DNA from: Candidatus Symbiopectobacterium sp. NZEC151
Lineage (GTDB): Bacteria; Pseudomonadota; Gammaproteobacteria; Enterobacterales; Enterobacteriaceae
Assembly: GCF_025962655.1 (NCBI RefSeq)
Contig: NZ_JAGFPE010000008.1
Span: forward strand, 186,001-250,000
Direction: 5' to 3'
DNA: 64,000 bases
Positions 19,164 to 26,482 of the stretch are shown here, in pieces. Within the stretch, counting starts at the first letter, position 1, and each line of letters opens with the position of its first letter. The position numbers were made by a program, and so were the translations under genes. The notes beneath the pieces are model-generated. The model ran no database searches, was not told the DNA's origin, and saw nothing but the letters and a program-made list of their open reading frames with translations.

Positions 19164-19754
19164 ATGTTCAAACGTACTCTGGTTGCGGCAGCAGCCCTGG
19201 TTTCACTGACAATGTTTTCATCTTCGGTCATGGTGTCATCGGCGATCGCCGCCCCTACCGCCACAACGCGCGTTTTACTCACCACGTCTGAAGGCAACAT
19301 TGAGTTAGCGCTGGATAACCAGAAAGCGCCGGTGTCAGTGAAAAATTTCGTCGAGTACGTTAACAGCGGCTTCTACAACGGCACCACCTTTCACCGCGTG
19401 ATCCCAGGCTTTATGGTTCAGGGCGGCGGCTTTGTGGATGAAATGAAGCAAAAAGCCACTAACCCGCCGATCAAAAACGAAGCGGACAACGGTTTACGTA
19501 ACGTGCGTGGCACCATTGCCATGGCGCGCACCGCTGAAAAAGACAGCGCTACCAGTCAGTTCTTTATTAACATCGCGGATAACGCGTTCCTCGATCACGG
19601 TCAGCGCGATTTTGGCTATGCGGTATTTGGTAAAGTGGTGAAAGGGATGGATGTTGCCGACAAAATCTCTCAGGTACAAACCAGCAATGTCGGCCCTTAC
19701 CAGAATGTGCCAAGCAAACCGATCGTGATTAAATCGGCCAAAGTGCTGCCGTAA
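19164..19754 (+). CDS. ppiA: Periplasmic peptidyl-prolyl isomerase A (cyclophilin)
   Basis: This gene encodes 196 aa. A signal peptide ([20 protein letters not shown], cleavage near AIAA) precedes a cyclophilin domain with [15 protein letters not shown], the catalytic loop region, and [15 protein letters not shown]. It catalyses cis-trans isomerisation of prolyl bonds in periplasmic proteins. In E. coli it is followed by yhfG-fic-pabA. Here that spot holds an 8-kb island with AA10 and pectate lyase genes. A partial, decayed copy of this gene lies at 21901-22265. Confidence 0.95.
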   Translation: MFKRTLVAAAALVSLTMFSSSVMVSSAIAAPTATTRVLLTTSEGNIELALDNQKAPVSVKNFVEYVNSGFYNGTTFHRVIPGFMVQGGGFVDEMKQKATNPPIKNEADNGLRNVRGTIAMARTAEKDSATSQFFINIADNAFLDHGQRDFGYAVFGKVVKGMDVADKISQVQTSNVGPYQNVPSKPIVIKSAKVLP

Positions 19755-19781
19755 ACGTTGCTGAGAATTTCTGGGTTATAT

Positions 19782-19808
19782 ATCAAGGCCACATTGTGTG
19801 GCCTTGAT
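19782..19808. repeat. Hairpin after ppiA, first of three related copies
   Basis: ATCAAGGCCACA and TGTGGCCTTGAT pair perfectly around a 3-base loop just after ppiA. The same stem with a slightly different loop recurs at 21759-21787 and 24141-24169. It probably serves as a terminator and marks seams of the duplicated blocks. Confidence 0.7.
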
Positions 19809-20406
19809 GGTTTCTGGTGATATATACGGTGTGTTATTAATATGATGCTATGGTTGGTTATTATTGGTTTGGCTAATTATTCCCATGCTTTTTTTCGTGT
19901 GGATTAGGAAAAATAGTACAGGGAGGATGAATGCATATTAATGGTGTTATTAAATAATAATCATGACGTTATGACTTATTTTATATAATGTGTACAATTT
20001 AAAAATATCAGTTATGCTTAATCAAGATAATGACTCCTGAATCAATGCCCCACTATTGGTTGACTAATTATAATTAGTCTGCGATGTGGCTATTGTCTCT
20101 CTTTACCAAAAAAATCTTATTATTCGTCAGCTAATATTATTGCTTCATATGTTTTTGATGCTTTTTTTGGTGAGTGATTTTTGTATTATAAAATGGCTTT
20201 TCTGTATGTTGAGGTTCTATTAATTTCTTTAAATTAATGGGCGATAGCTCATTGGTTTTTTAAATAACGACAGGTTTTGTGTTTGGAATATTATTGATGT
20301 CATTCATTTATGGAGCAGTAAAACAGGCCATAACGTATTGTTTTTTACCTATGGCTACACACTTATTCTCATTCCGCTATTTATCATGATGACAATGGAG
20401 TAAGAA
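19809..20406. other. AT-rich intergenic region upstream of the first AA10 gene
   Basis: About 600 bp of AT-rich DNA carry no credible gene. The first ~70 bp (to about 19874) are copied, diverged, at 22191-22265. The end carries GGAGTAAGAA directly before the AA10 start. The composition differs sharply from the GC-richer flanking operons, as in the other spacers of this island. Confidence 0.7.
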
Positions 20407-21051
20407 ATGAAAAAATTCCTACTTCTGCTAAGTATGCTACTTGGTTGTGCTCAAGTAATGGCTGAAGCAGAAAATATCACTGTTGATCATAATCCGCCGC
20501 AACCTCCTGTTGAAATTGTCCCAGCACATGGCTTTGTCAGTTCGCCAGCAAGTCGAGCCACCTTATGCCGTACGGCTATTCCAGCACCACAACACAATAC
20601 GGGTTGTGGTGCTGTTCAATGGGAGCCGCAATCGATTGAAGGACCACAAGGGTTTCCTAGCGGCGGTCCCCCTGATGGTCAAATCGCCAGCGGAGGAAAC
20701 GCCAGATTTCCTGAGATGAATCAGCAAACAGCTACTCGCTGGGTACGCGTTCCGATGCAAGCGGGAAACAGGACATTTACCTGGACACTGACGCAAACGC
20801 ATATTACACGCGCCTGGCAGGTCTTTATCACACAGCAGAACTGGAACCCCAATGCACCTTTAACGCGTGCCAGTTTTAATCTGTCGCCTATCTGCCAGCA
20901 AATATTCTCACCGCCCTATCCTCGGCCGCCAATGTCGTTCTCTATGAATTGTACCATACCGGCGCGTACCGGATATCAGGTACTGCTGGCGGTATGGACA
21001 GTGGGAGATACCCCAAATGCCTTCTATCAAGTGATTGATGCTCAGTTCTGA
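20407..21051 (+). CDS. AA10-like (CBP21-type) protein with internal His-brace histidine
   Basis: This gene encodes 214 aa. The domain from residue 41 (HGFVSSPASR) to the end closely follows CBP21-type chitin-active AA10 enzymes: CGAVQWEPQSIEG, GFPSGGPPDG, FTWTLTQTHIT with the second histidine at H132, NWNPNAPLTRASF and NAFYQVID. In active AA10 enzymes the first copper ligand is the N-terminal His of the mature protein. Here the signal peptide appears to end at AQVMA (residue 19), which leaves a 21-residue Pro-rich spacer before H41. A lipobox-like LLGC at 11-14 is an alternative. The enzyme would need a second cut at PA/H to be a copper LPMO. A tandem paralogue follows 59 bp downstream. Confidence 0.88.
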   Translation: MKKFLLLLSMLLGCAQVMAEAENITVDHNPPQPPVEIVPAHGFVSSPASRATLCRTAIPAPQHNTGCGAVQWEPQSIEGPQGFPSGGPPDGQIASGGNARFPEMNQQTATRWVRVPMQAGNRTFTWTLTQTHITRAWQVFITQQNWNPNAPLTRASFNLSPICQQIFSPPYPRPPMSFSMNCTIPARTGYQVLLAVWTVGDTPNAFYQVIDAQF

Positions 21052-21110
21052 TGGTTATCAGTCATGATGCTATAGGCTAAAAATGCTTACTATATAATCT
21101 GGAGTAAGAA

Positions 21111-21740
21111 ATGAAACACATCGTCTTGCTGCTATTAACGCTGTTTACCAGTTCCTATGGGGTTGCTGAAGAGCTGGCCTTAGATTCACAGCCTGTGCTT
21201 CCAGAAAGCCCATACAGTGGATATATTTCATCACCCCCGAGCCGTGTGGTGTTGTGTACCGGCGACCTTGGTGGGATTAATAACGCAAACTGTGGACCGG
21301 CAAAGTTTCAATCTCAATATATTGAAGGGCCGAGAGGATTTCCGACAGAAGGTCCTCCGGACGGAAAAATTGCAAGCGCTGGAAATCCTGTGTTTTCTCA
21401 GTTGGATGCTCAAAGTGCTAATCGATGGTATAAATCACCGATGACAGCGGGGTACAATACGTTTACCTGGACGCTGAAAGCACCGTATAACACCTATAGT
21501 TGGCAATTCTTTATCACCAAACAGAACTGGAACCCTAATGCGCCGCTGACGCGTGCCAGTTTCGAGTTAGAACCCTTCTGTATCAACTATGTTCCGGTAG
21601 ATTCAACCCCGTTGGAGAATATGAGTACCGACTGCGTGGTGCCACAGCGCACGGGTTATCAGGTCATATTGGGGGTATGGACAGTTTCTGATAAAGCAGA
21701 TGCTTTCTATCAGGTACTGGATGTGAATTTTGGTTCTTAA
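21111..21740 (+). CDS. AA10-like paralogue lacking both copper-ligand histidines
   Basis: This gene encodes 209 aa and is clearly homologous to the preceding gene: signal peptide MKHIVLLLLTLFTSSYGVA, then GYISSPPSR, YIEGPRGFPTEGPPDGKIAS, QNWNPNAPLTRASF and DAFYQVLDVNF. At the first ligand position the sequence reads YSGYISSP, so Ser36 replaces His. At the second it reads FTWTLKAPYNTYSW, with no His. The frame is intact and the fold core is conserved, so this looks like a maintained, catalytically altered paralogue, perhaps a carbohydrate-binding protein. The same GGAGTAAGAA ribosome site as in the first gene shows tandem origin. Confidence 0.87.
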   Translation: MKHIVLLLLTLFTSSYGVAEELALDSQPVLPESPYSGYISSPPSRVVLCTGDLGGINNANCGPAKFQSQYIEGPRGFPTEGPPDGKIASAGNPVFSQLDAQSANRWYKSPMTAGYNTFTWTLKAPYNTYSWQFFITKQNWNPNAPLTRASFELEPFCINYVPVDSTPLENMSTDCVVPQRTGYQVILGVWTVSDKADAFYQVLDVNFGS

Positions 21741-21758
21741 AATAGCGGTAACAGTAGA

Positions 21759-21787
21759 CATCAAGGCCACGCCATGTGGCCTTGATG
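21759..21787. repeat. Hairpin after the second AA10 gene, copy 2 of 3
   Basis: CATCAAGGCCAC and GTGGCCTTGATG pair around GCCAT. The surrounding ~75 bp are nearly identical to 24104-24180 beside the intact pectate lyase gene. Confidence 0.75.
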
Positions 21788-21798
21788 TTGTTTAGTGG

Positions 21799-21898
21799 TT
21801 AGTTACAGGACGTCGTTTTCAGCACCGCCAGACCTTTACCCTAACCCGCGAATTGGGCCAGCTTCGCTTTCACGCACTGGGCAGCGACGGGAAAGTGC
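21799..21898 (-). pseudogene. 3'-terminal fragment of a pectate lyase gene
   Basis: This 100-bp stretch matches the 3' end of the intact pel gene (24181 onward, minus strand), beginning with the TAA stop. About 5 substitutions are seen over the first 85 bases. A 25-base deletion follows, between two copies of GGCA. The match ends at GGAAAGTGC, where it joins a ppiA fragment directly. It is too short to encode a product and marks a deletion junction. Confidence 0.85.
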
Positions 21899-21900
21899 TG

Positions 21901-22265
21901 GTGTCAGTGAAAAGTTTCATCGAGCACGTTAACAGCAGCTTCTATAATGGAACCTCCTTTCACCGCGTGATCCCTGACTTTATGGTTCAGGGCGGCGGCT
22001 TTGTGGATGAAATGAAGCAAAAAGCCACTAACCCGCCGATCAAAAACGAAGCAGACAATGGTTTACGTAACGTGCGTGGCACCATCGCCATGGCGCGCAC
22101 CGCTGAAAAAGACAGCGCCATCAATCAGTTCTTTATTAACGTCGCGGATAACGCACTCCTTGATCACGGTCAGCGCGATTTTGGCTATGTGGCATTGATG
22201 ATTTTTGGCGAGATAAACAGTGTGTCATTAATGTGGTGCTAAGGTTGGTTATTATTGGGTTGGCT
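21901..22265 (+). pseudogene. Decayed partial copy of ppiA and its downstream flank
   Basis: Bases 21901-22189 align without gaps to ppiA 19332-19620 with scattered substitutions. The next ~75 bases (22191-22265) align to the ppiA downstream flank 19800-19874, so 179 bp including the ppiA 3' end are deleted. The first ~56 codons with the signal peptide are also missing. A 129-codon open frame survives (21853-22242), but it lacks an export signal and the cyclophilin C-terminus. Confidence 0.9.
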
Positions 22266-22505
22266 ACGTTTTTAACTGAAAAATGCAGATGCTAAAAAAT
22301 AAATGACAGGTAAATTAAAAAACAATTCCATGCTATTATCAATAGGTTTTTTTAAGGATGTCCTACGTCAGGATTTATTTAAAAATAAGATGTGCGCAAG
22401 AATGATATCGCCGACTGCTAATACATCACAGTCAGCGGTATCATATAATTGTCTCATTTTGTATGTTATCTAACGTGAATATTTAAGATGTTATAACATA
22501 TGTGA

Positions 22506-23282
22506 TTAAACAAAATTGAGGTCGAACGCTTGATAAAAGCCCATTGGCGTATCAGCCACGATCCATATCAGCAGAAGCACGTGGTGACCGGTTCTTTGAG
22601 GCAATTGTAAGCTATGGCTAACCCGTGGGGGCATTTGCGCCAATGTGAAATTCCAAAAAGGTGCCAATAGTGTAAAGTCATTGACTATCCCATTTAAATT
22701 AAAGCTGCCACGATTCAGACGTTGTGACGGGTTCCAGTTCGGATAAGTCAGAAACCATCGATAACCACGAGTTCTATGCTGTGCGGTATATACCCAGTTT
22801 ACATTGAAGGTTTGCCCACTTGTGACGGTGGTTCTAGGCCATGTTGTTCCGCGCGCCGCTTGCAACTCTGCATCCGTAAAATTCACAATATCTCGATTCC
22901 CAGTGCGACCACCGCTGACGATAGAGCCATTTGCTGGAGGTGCCGCACTCGGGGTGTCGGTCAAAAAAGCATCACCAAATCCGAGGGGCTGAAATGGGCC
23001 ACCGATGAAGTCTGGGAAATTTTTTCCCCCTTCCATTTCATTAGCTTCCCATGCACCAATCCATCCGCGAGAAGCAGCAAAGGCACTGCGCGACATAGGA
23101 CTCGTCACCTGACCATGATAAAGATCGCCAAAGTAATATTTATCCTCAGGTACACAGCAGCAATTATCGTGTTCCGGTCTAGGTGGACAAGGTTTAGGTG
23201 GACAAGGCTCAGGGTGATACTCATTACAAGGATCGGGCTGGGGCTCATTACACTGCGGGTCGTAATTAGCAGGCTTAGTCAT
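22506..23282 (-). CDS. AA10-like protein without signal peptide, Cys/Pro-rich N-terminus
   Basis: This gene encodes 258 aa from ATG 23282, which has GAGGG 8 bases upstream; an in-frame ATG at 23297 adds only MRVFV, and an in-frame TAA at 23328-23330 closes the frame. Residues 1-50 are rich in Cys, Pro, Glu and His (CPPKPCPPRP, CCC at 41-43) and contain no membrane or signal segment. The AA10 domain begins at H56 (YHGQVTSPMSR), has the second His at H169 (TAQHRTRGY), and ends GFYQAFDLNF. It is related to the gene at 26483 (shared RGW, NEMEG/TEMEG, RDIVN motifs) more than to the two upstream. An internal His56 cannot form a normal histidine brace. The function is unknown. Confidence 0.85.
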   Translation of the reverse strand: MTKPANYDPQCNEPQPDPCNEYHPEPCPPKPCPPRPEHDNCCCVPEDKYYFGDLYHGQVTSPMSRSAFAASRGWIGAWEANEMEGGKNFPDFIGGPFQPLGFGDAFLTDTPSAAPPANGSIVSGGRTGNRDIVNFTDAELQAARGTTWPRTTVTSGQTFNVNWVYTAQHRTRGYRWFLTYPNWNPSQRLNRGSFNLNGIVNDFTLLAPFWNFTLAQMPPRVSHSLQLPQRTGHHVLLLIWIVADTPMGFYQAFDLNFV

Positions 23283-23892
23283 GACGAATACCCTCATTAT
23301 GAATAAATAATGACATCTGAAAATAGATTAGAAAAAATCTCTAATCATTCTTTTCTTTTGAAAAAATCAAAAGAAAAAGTATGTTGTAGATTTTTTTCTG
23401 GTGAATAAATAAAAATGAAGTGAAAGGAGTAGATGCGTCATCATATAATCGTAACGCAATGCTAATAATTAGCTGGCTGATGATTAATATTATCGTAAAG
23501 TCACAACGACAAAACACAATGATGATGTTAGTCGAATTATAAAAAAGAGTCATAATCTTTTTGTGATAACGACGTAAATATTTTAATAGTGGTGTCTATG
23601 TGTTAATAAATCATCATCATAATAAGTTGTTTTTAGAAGAAAATAATATTTAAATTTCGTTTTTTGTCATCAAAATCCTAAAGGCTCATATGATAACCGA
23701 TCAAAAAATATCATCAATAAAAACAATGGTGTATTGTATGTATAAAACGAAGCGATGAACAAAAATAAAACACTTAGCAACAAAAATAATCGAGGATTAA
23801 TTATTATATTCTGTGCATGATTTTTCTTACATTTTGGATATGTATATTAAAAGTGACTTGCATTGATATGTTCTAATTTGAACCACGTTCAT
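23283..23892. other. AT-rich intergenic region, no convincing gene
   Basis: About 610 bp of very AT-rich DNA lie between the minus-strand AA10 gene and the remnant block. A 70-codon minus-strand open frame at 23341-23553 is low in complexity and has no recognisable domain, so it is not called. The promoter of the AA10 gene must lie at the left end; no clear -35/-10 is assigned. Confidence 0.5.
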
Positions 23893-24122
23893 CGTGAGCG
23901 GCTCAAGCAGTAGCGATACCGGCCAGGGTGTTTACGTGGACGCTGACGCAAACGCATATCACTCGCGCCAGAACCCTTCAGTGTGAACTCTATTCCGGTA
24001 GAAAATACGAGTACCGACTGCGTGGTGCCACAGCGCACGGGTTATAAGGTCATATTGGGGGTATGGATAGTTTCTGATAAAGCAGACGCTATCAGGTATT
24101 GGATGTGAATTTTGGTTCTTAA
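23893..24122 (+). pseudogene. Chimeric remnant: inverted pel piece fused to AA10 gene fragments
   Basis: Bases ~23895-23923 match (25 of 29) the pel coding strand around its GLSGSSSSDTG segment, in opposite orientation to pel. The next ~40 bases match the first AA10 gene around its FTWTLTQTHIT region (near 20775-20815). From ~23967 the sequence matches the 3' part of the second AA10 gene, with frame-breaking deletions, to its stop and flank. No intact frame remains. The block lies directly before the hairpin and the intact pel. Confidence 0.8.
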
Positions 24123-24140
24123 AATAGCGATAACAGTAGA

Positions 24141-24169
24141 CATCAAGGCCACGCCATGTGGCCTTGATG
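24141..24169. terminator. Hairpin at the pel 3' side, copy 3 of 3
   Basis: CATCAAGGCCAC-GCCAT-GTGGCCTTGATG lies 12 bp after the pel stop on the minus strand. It probably terminates pel. The copy at 21759-21787 is identical. Confidence 0.65.
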
Positions 24170-24180
24170 TTGTTTGGTCG

Positions 24181-25305
24181 TTAGTTACAGGACGCCGTTG
24201 TCAGCACCGCCAGACCTTTGCCCTGACCCGCGAATTGGGCCAGCTTCGCTTTCACGCACTGGGCACTGACCGGTGAATAGCTGTAAGGCAGCGACGGGAA
24301 AGTGCCGGTAGAGGTCCAATCCTCAGCGTTAACGTAAGCTTTGGAATCGCTGGTCCAGGTGATGTTATACGTGGCGTTTTGAGCAGCGCTGGTGACATTG
24401 TTATCACGCAGAACCCAGGTACCAAAGTTAGAGCCGTCATAGCGCGATGTCACGGGGTTAACGGCATTTTCGAACCAGTTGCGTTCGATCAGTGCCAGCC
24501 CTTTCTGGCGCACATTTATTCCTGAACTGGTAATACCGGAATAAAGGTTGTTATAGGCGTGCACTTGCCCCCCACGCTGTAATGGCAAGCGGGCGTTCAC
24601 ATCGCTGTAGACGTTGTGGTGGTATGTCAGGTTACGGCCCGTATCGCTGCTGCTCGAGCCGCTTAATCCCACTTTTTTGATACCGTGAATGTAGTTATAG
24701 GAAACCGTCACGTTGGTCGATGCTTTCTTGATATCGACTGCGGATTCAAACGTGGTATCGCCATCCGGTGTGCCGGGGCACTCATAGTTCTTGGCGTAGA
24801 TCTCGTTATGGTCAACCCAGACGTTCGGCGTGTTATCAACGCGGATGGCATCGCCGTCACTTGCACCGCCCGGCATGTAGCCGAAACGCATATTACGAAT
24901 CACTACATCGGAAGATTTCACTAACCAGATACCAAAATTGGCCGAGGAGCCATTGGTGCCGAGGATCGTTATCCCTTTGGTGAACTCCTTGATTTCAACC
25001 CCACGCGCGGGTTTGCTCCATTGGCTACAAACATCGGCAGCGGCGGCGTTGATCAGTTTATCTTCGTTGCCGTCATAGGTAATGACCAGCGGATACGCGC
25101 CGGTTTTCACTTTTTTGCCGCTGCTGTCCACGCGGGCAGCTTCGATGATATCAATAATATCCTGCATGGAATGGGCGGTTTTTTTGACGGCACCAGAGAT
25201 ATCGCCACCGTCGGTAGTCGCATAGCCGCCGGTATTCGCGGCAAACGCGCCTTGTACGGTTAACGTCAGCAGCCCTGCGGTCAGTGAAAGTAAAACGTGT
25301 TTCAT
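24181..25305 (-). CDS. Pectate lyase, PL1 family, PelB/PelC type
   Basis: This gene encodes 374 aa from ATG 25305, nine bases after CAGGAG; the ATG at 25314 touches that site and is less likely. The signal peptide is MKHVLLSLTAGLLTLTVQG with cleavage after GAFA. Parallel beta-helix motifs follow: GDAIRVDNTPNVWVDHNE and ESAVDIKKAS (calcium-site acidic residues) and ARLPLQRGG with the catalytic Arg. The protein is very similar in layout to Dickeya PelC. It cleaves polygalacturonate by calcium-dependent beta-elimination in plant cell walls and is normally secreted by the Out type II system. It stands alone here among AA10 genes. Confidence 0.95.
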   Translation of the reverse strand: MKHVLLSLTAGLLTLTVQGAFAANTGGYATTDGGDISGAVKKTAHSMQDIIDIIEAARVDSSGKKVKTGAYPLVITYDGNEDKLINAAAADVCSQWSKPARGVEIKEFTKGITILGTNGSSANFGIWLVKSSDVVIRNMRFGYMPGGASDGDAIRVDNTPNVWVDHNEIYAKNYECPGTPDGDTTFESAVDIKKASTNVTVSYNYIHGIKKVGLSGSSSSDTGRNLTYHHNVYSDVNARLPLQRGGQVHAYNNLYSGITSSGINVRQKGLALIERNWFENAVNPVTSRYDGSNFGTWVLRDNNVTSAAQNATYNITWTSDSKAYVNAEDWTSTGTFPSLPYSYSPVSAQCVKAKLAQFAGQGKGLAVLTTASCN

Positions 25306-26482
25306 TCCTGTCATCTCCTGAGGGAGTTATGGTTTTGCGCCGGCATACGGTTTGCTATGCCGATGGTAGGGGTTATTCTTGTTTCAATAAAAATGAAAAG
25401 CGCTTTTACTGTGTTGCGGTGTCATTTAAGCAAAAAATGTGAAAAAAACAAATAAAAGGTAATTATTGAGGGTGGAATGATTGATTATTATTTTAATTGT
25501 TTTTACGGGGTGTTTCTATTTCCATGAAACATAAAAAGTTATTATGATTCATGGTGTTGTTTTTTCTTATGACGTGTTGGTTTTCTGGCAAAATGGCAAT
25601 GGTTTTTTTAATTCGACGATTGGTGTGATGCTCGACTGGTTTTTATCAGTATCTCTGCGATTTTAATTCTAAAAATTTAATGTGTGTCACACTTTAATGT
25701 ACGTTAATGGATGTTATGAATAGAGGTATAGAACATTAATAATTAGCGCGATCATTAACTATATTGTTAAGTGATCTTTGGTTAAAAAATCCATTTTTAA
25801 ATTTAATTATTAACCAACTGTTTTCTTTGGGGATAAAAATCGCATGTTATTTTTTTAAATAAATTATTTCTCTTTAAGATTTTGCTGACAGGGAATTAGT
25901 TACTTTTTCCATCCATATAAAACAATTGCTTATGGGTGATTTCATGGTTTGGATTATTGTATTCATTCTCAGACTTACAATGCCAAAAAGAAAAGTGATT
26001 TTTTTAAAGAAAATGAGCTAATATCATTATTGTGCTTTTCTTCTAATTTTTATTAAAGATACTAATCGTTAGGCAGTCAATCATTATCAACGCCTAGCGT
26101 TTGTGTAATGGGTACTTGTCTGAACACTTGTCCCGCTTTGCGTTTTTAACCCCACCAGAGTGAATTTATTAACCTTTTTTATACTTTCTGTGTAACCATT
26201 TTTCTGTAGGAAAAAGGAGGTCTTATTGATTGTGTTATCTATTTTCCATGAAGGTTAATTCTTAACTGAATGATTTGATCTCGAATTATATTTGAGAGGC
26301 GCGCTTTTGTTCTTTTCGCCCTGCTCTCAGTATGCTTTCGAGTTTTCTATTTTATTTATTTGGTTTGAATTTAACTGAGTAATGATACGAATAAAACACA
26401 TGCATCGCTATGGTCAACTATAGCGTTGAGCGAATTTTATTTGTCAATATATCGTTATTTTATAAATAATGAGAGGTGAATA
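25306..26482. other. Long AT-rich divergent spacer between pel and the fourth AA10 gene
   Basis: This spacer of about 1.18 kb between divergent genes has no credible coding frame. Besides the candidate KdgR site it contains a CRP half-site (TGTGA near 25438) and many A/T runs. The final bases, GAGAGGTGAATA, provide the ribosome site of the AA10 gene at 26483. An in-frame TGA at 26477-26479 precludes an upstream extension of that gene. Confidence 0.6.
25391..25409. promoter_or_regulatory. Candidate KdgR operator upstream of pel
   Basis: AAATGAAA-AGCGCT-TTTAC fits the left half of the KdgR consensus (RWAWGAAA-N6-TTTCA) fully and the right half partly. It lies 86 bp before the pel start. KdgR represses pectinase genes in soft-rot bacteria until pectin breakdown products appear. 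The right-half mismatch keeps confidence low. Confidence 0.4.

Noticed and set aside
21853-22242. 129-codon open frame resembling a second cyclophilin gene
   Set aside because: It lacks the signal peptide and first ~56 codons and the C-terminal part, begins inside a pel fragment, and aligns gap-free to ppiA with a deletion. It is treated as a pseudogene.
23341-23553. 70-codon minus-strand open frame in AT-rich DNA
   Set aside because: It is low in complexity, rich in Ile/Phe/Leu from AT bias, has no ribosome site and no family; chance is likely.
25379-25402. TTTCA-N6-TGAAA palindrome as KdgR operator
   Set aside because: Its half-sites point the wrong way relative to the KdgR consensus (GAAA-N6-TTTC); the overlapping site at 25391-25409 fits better.
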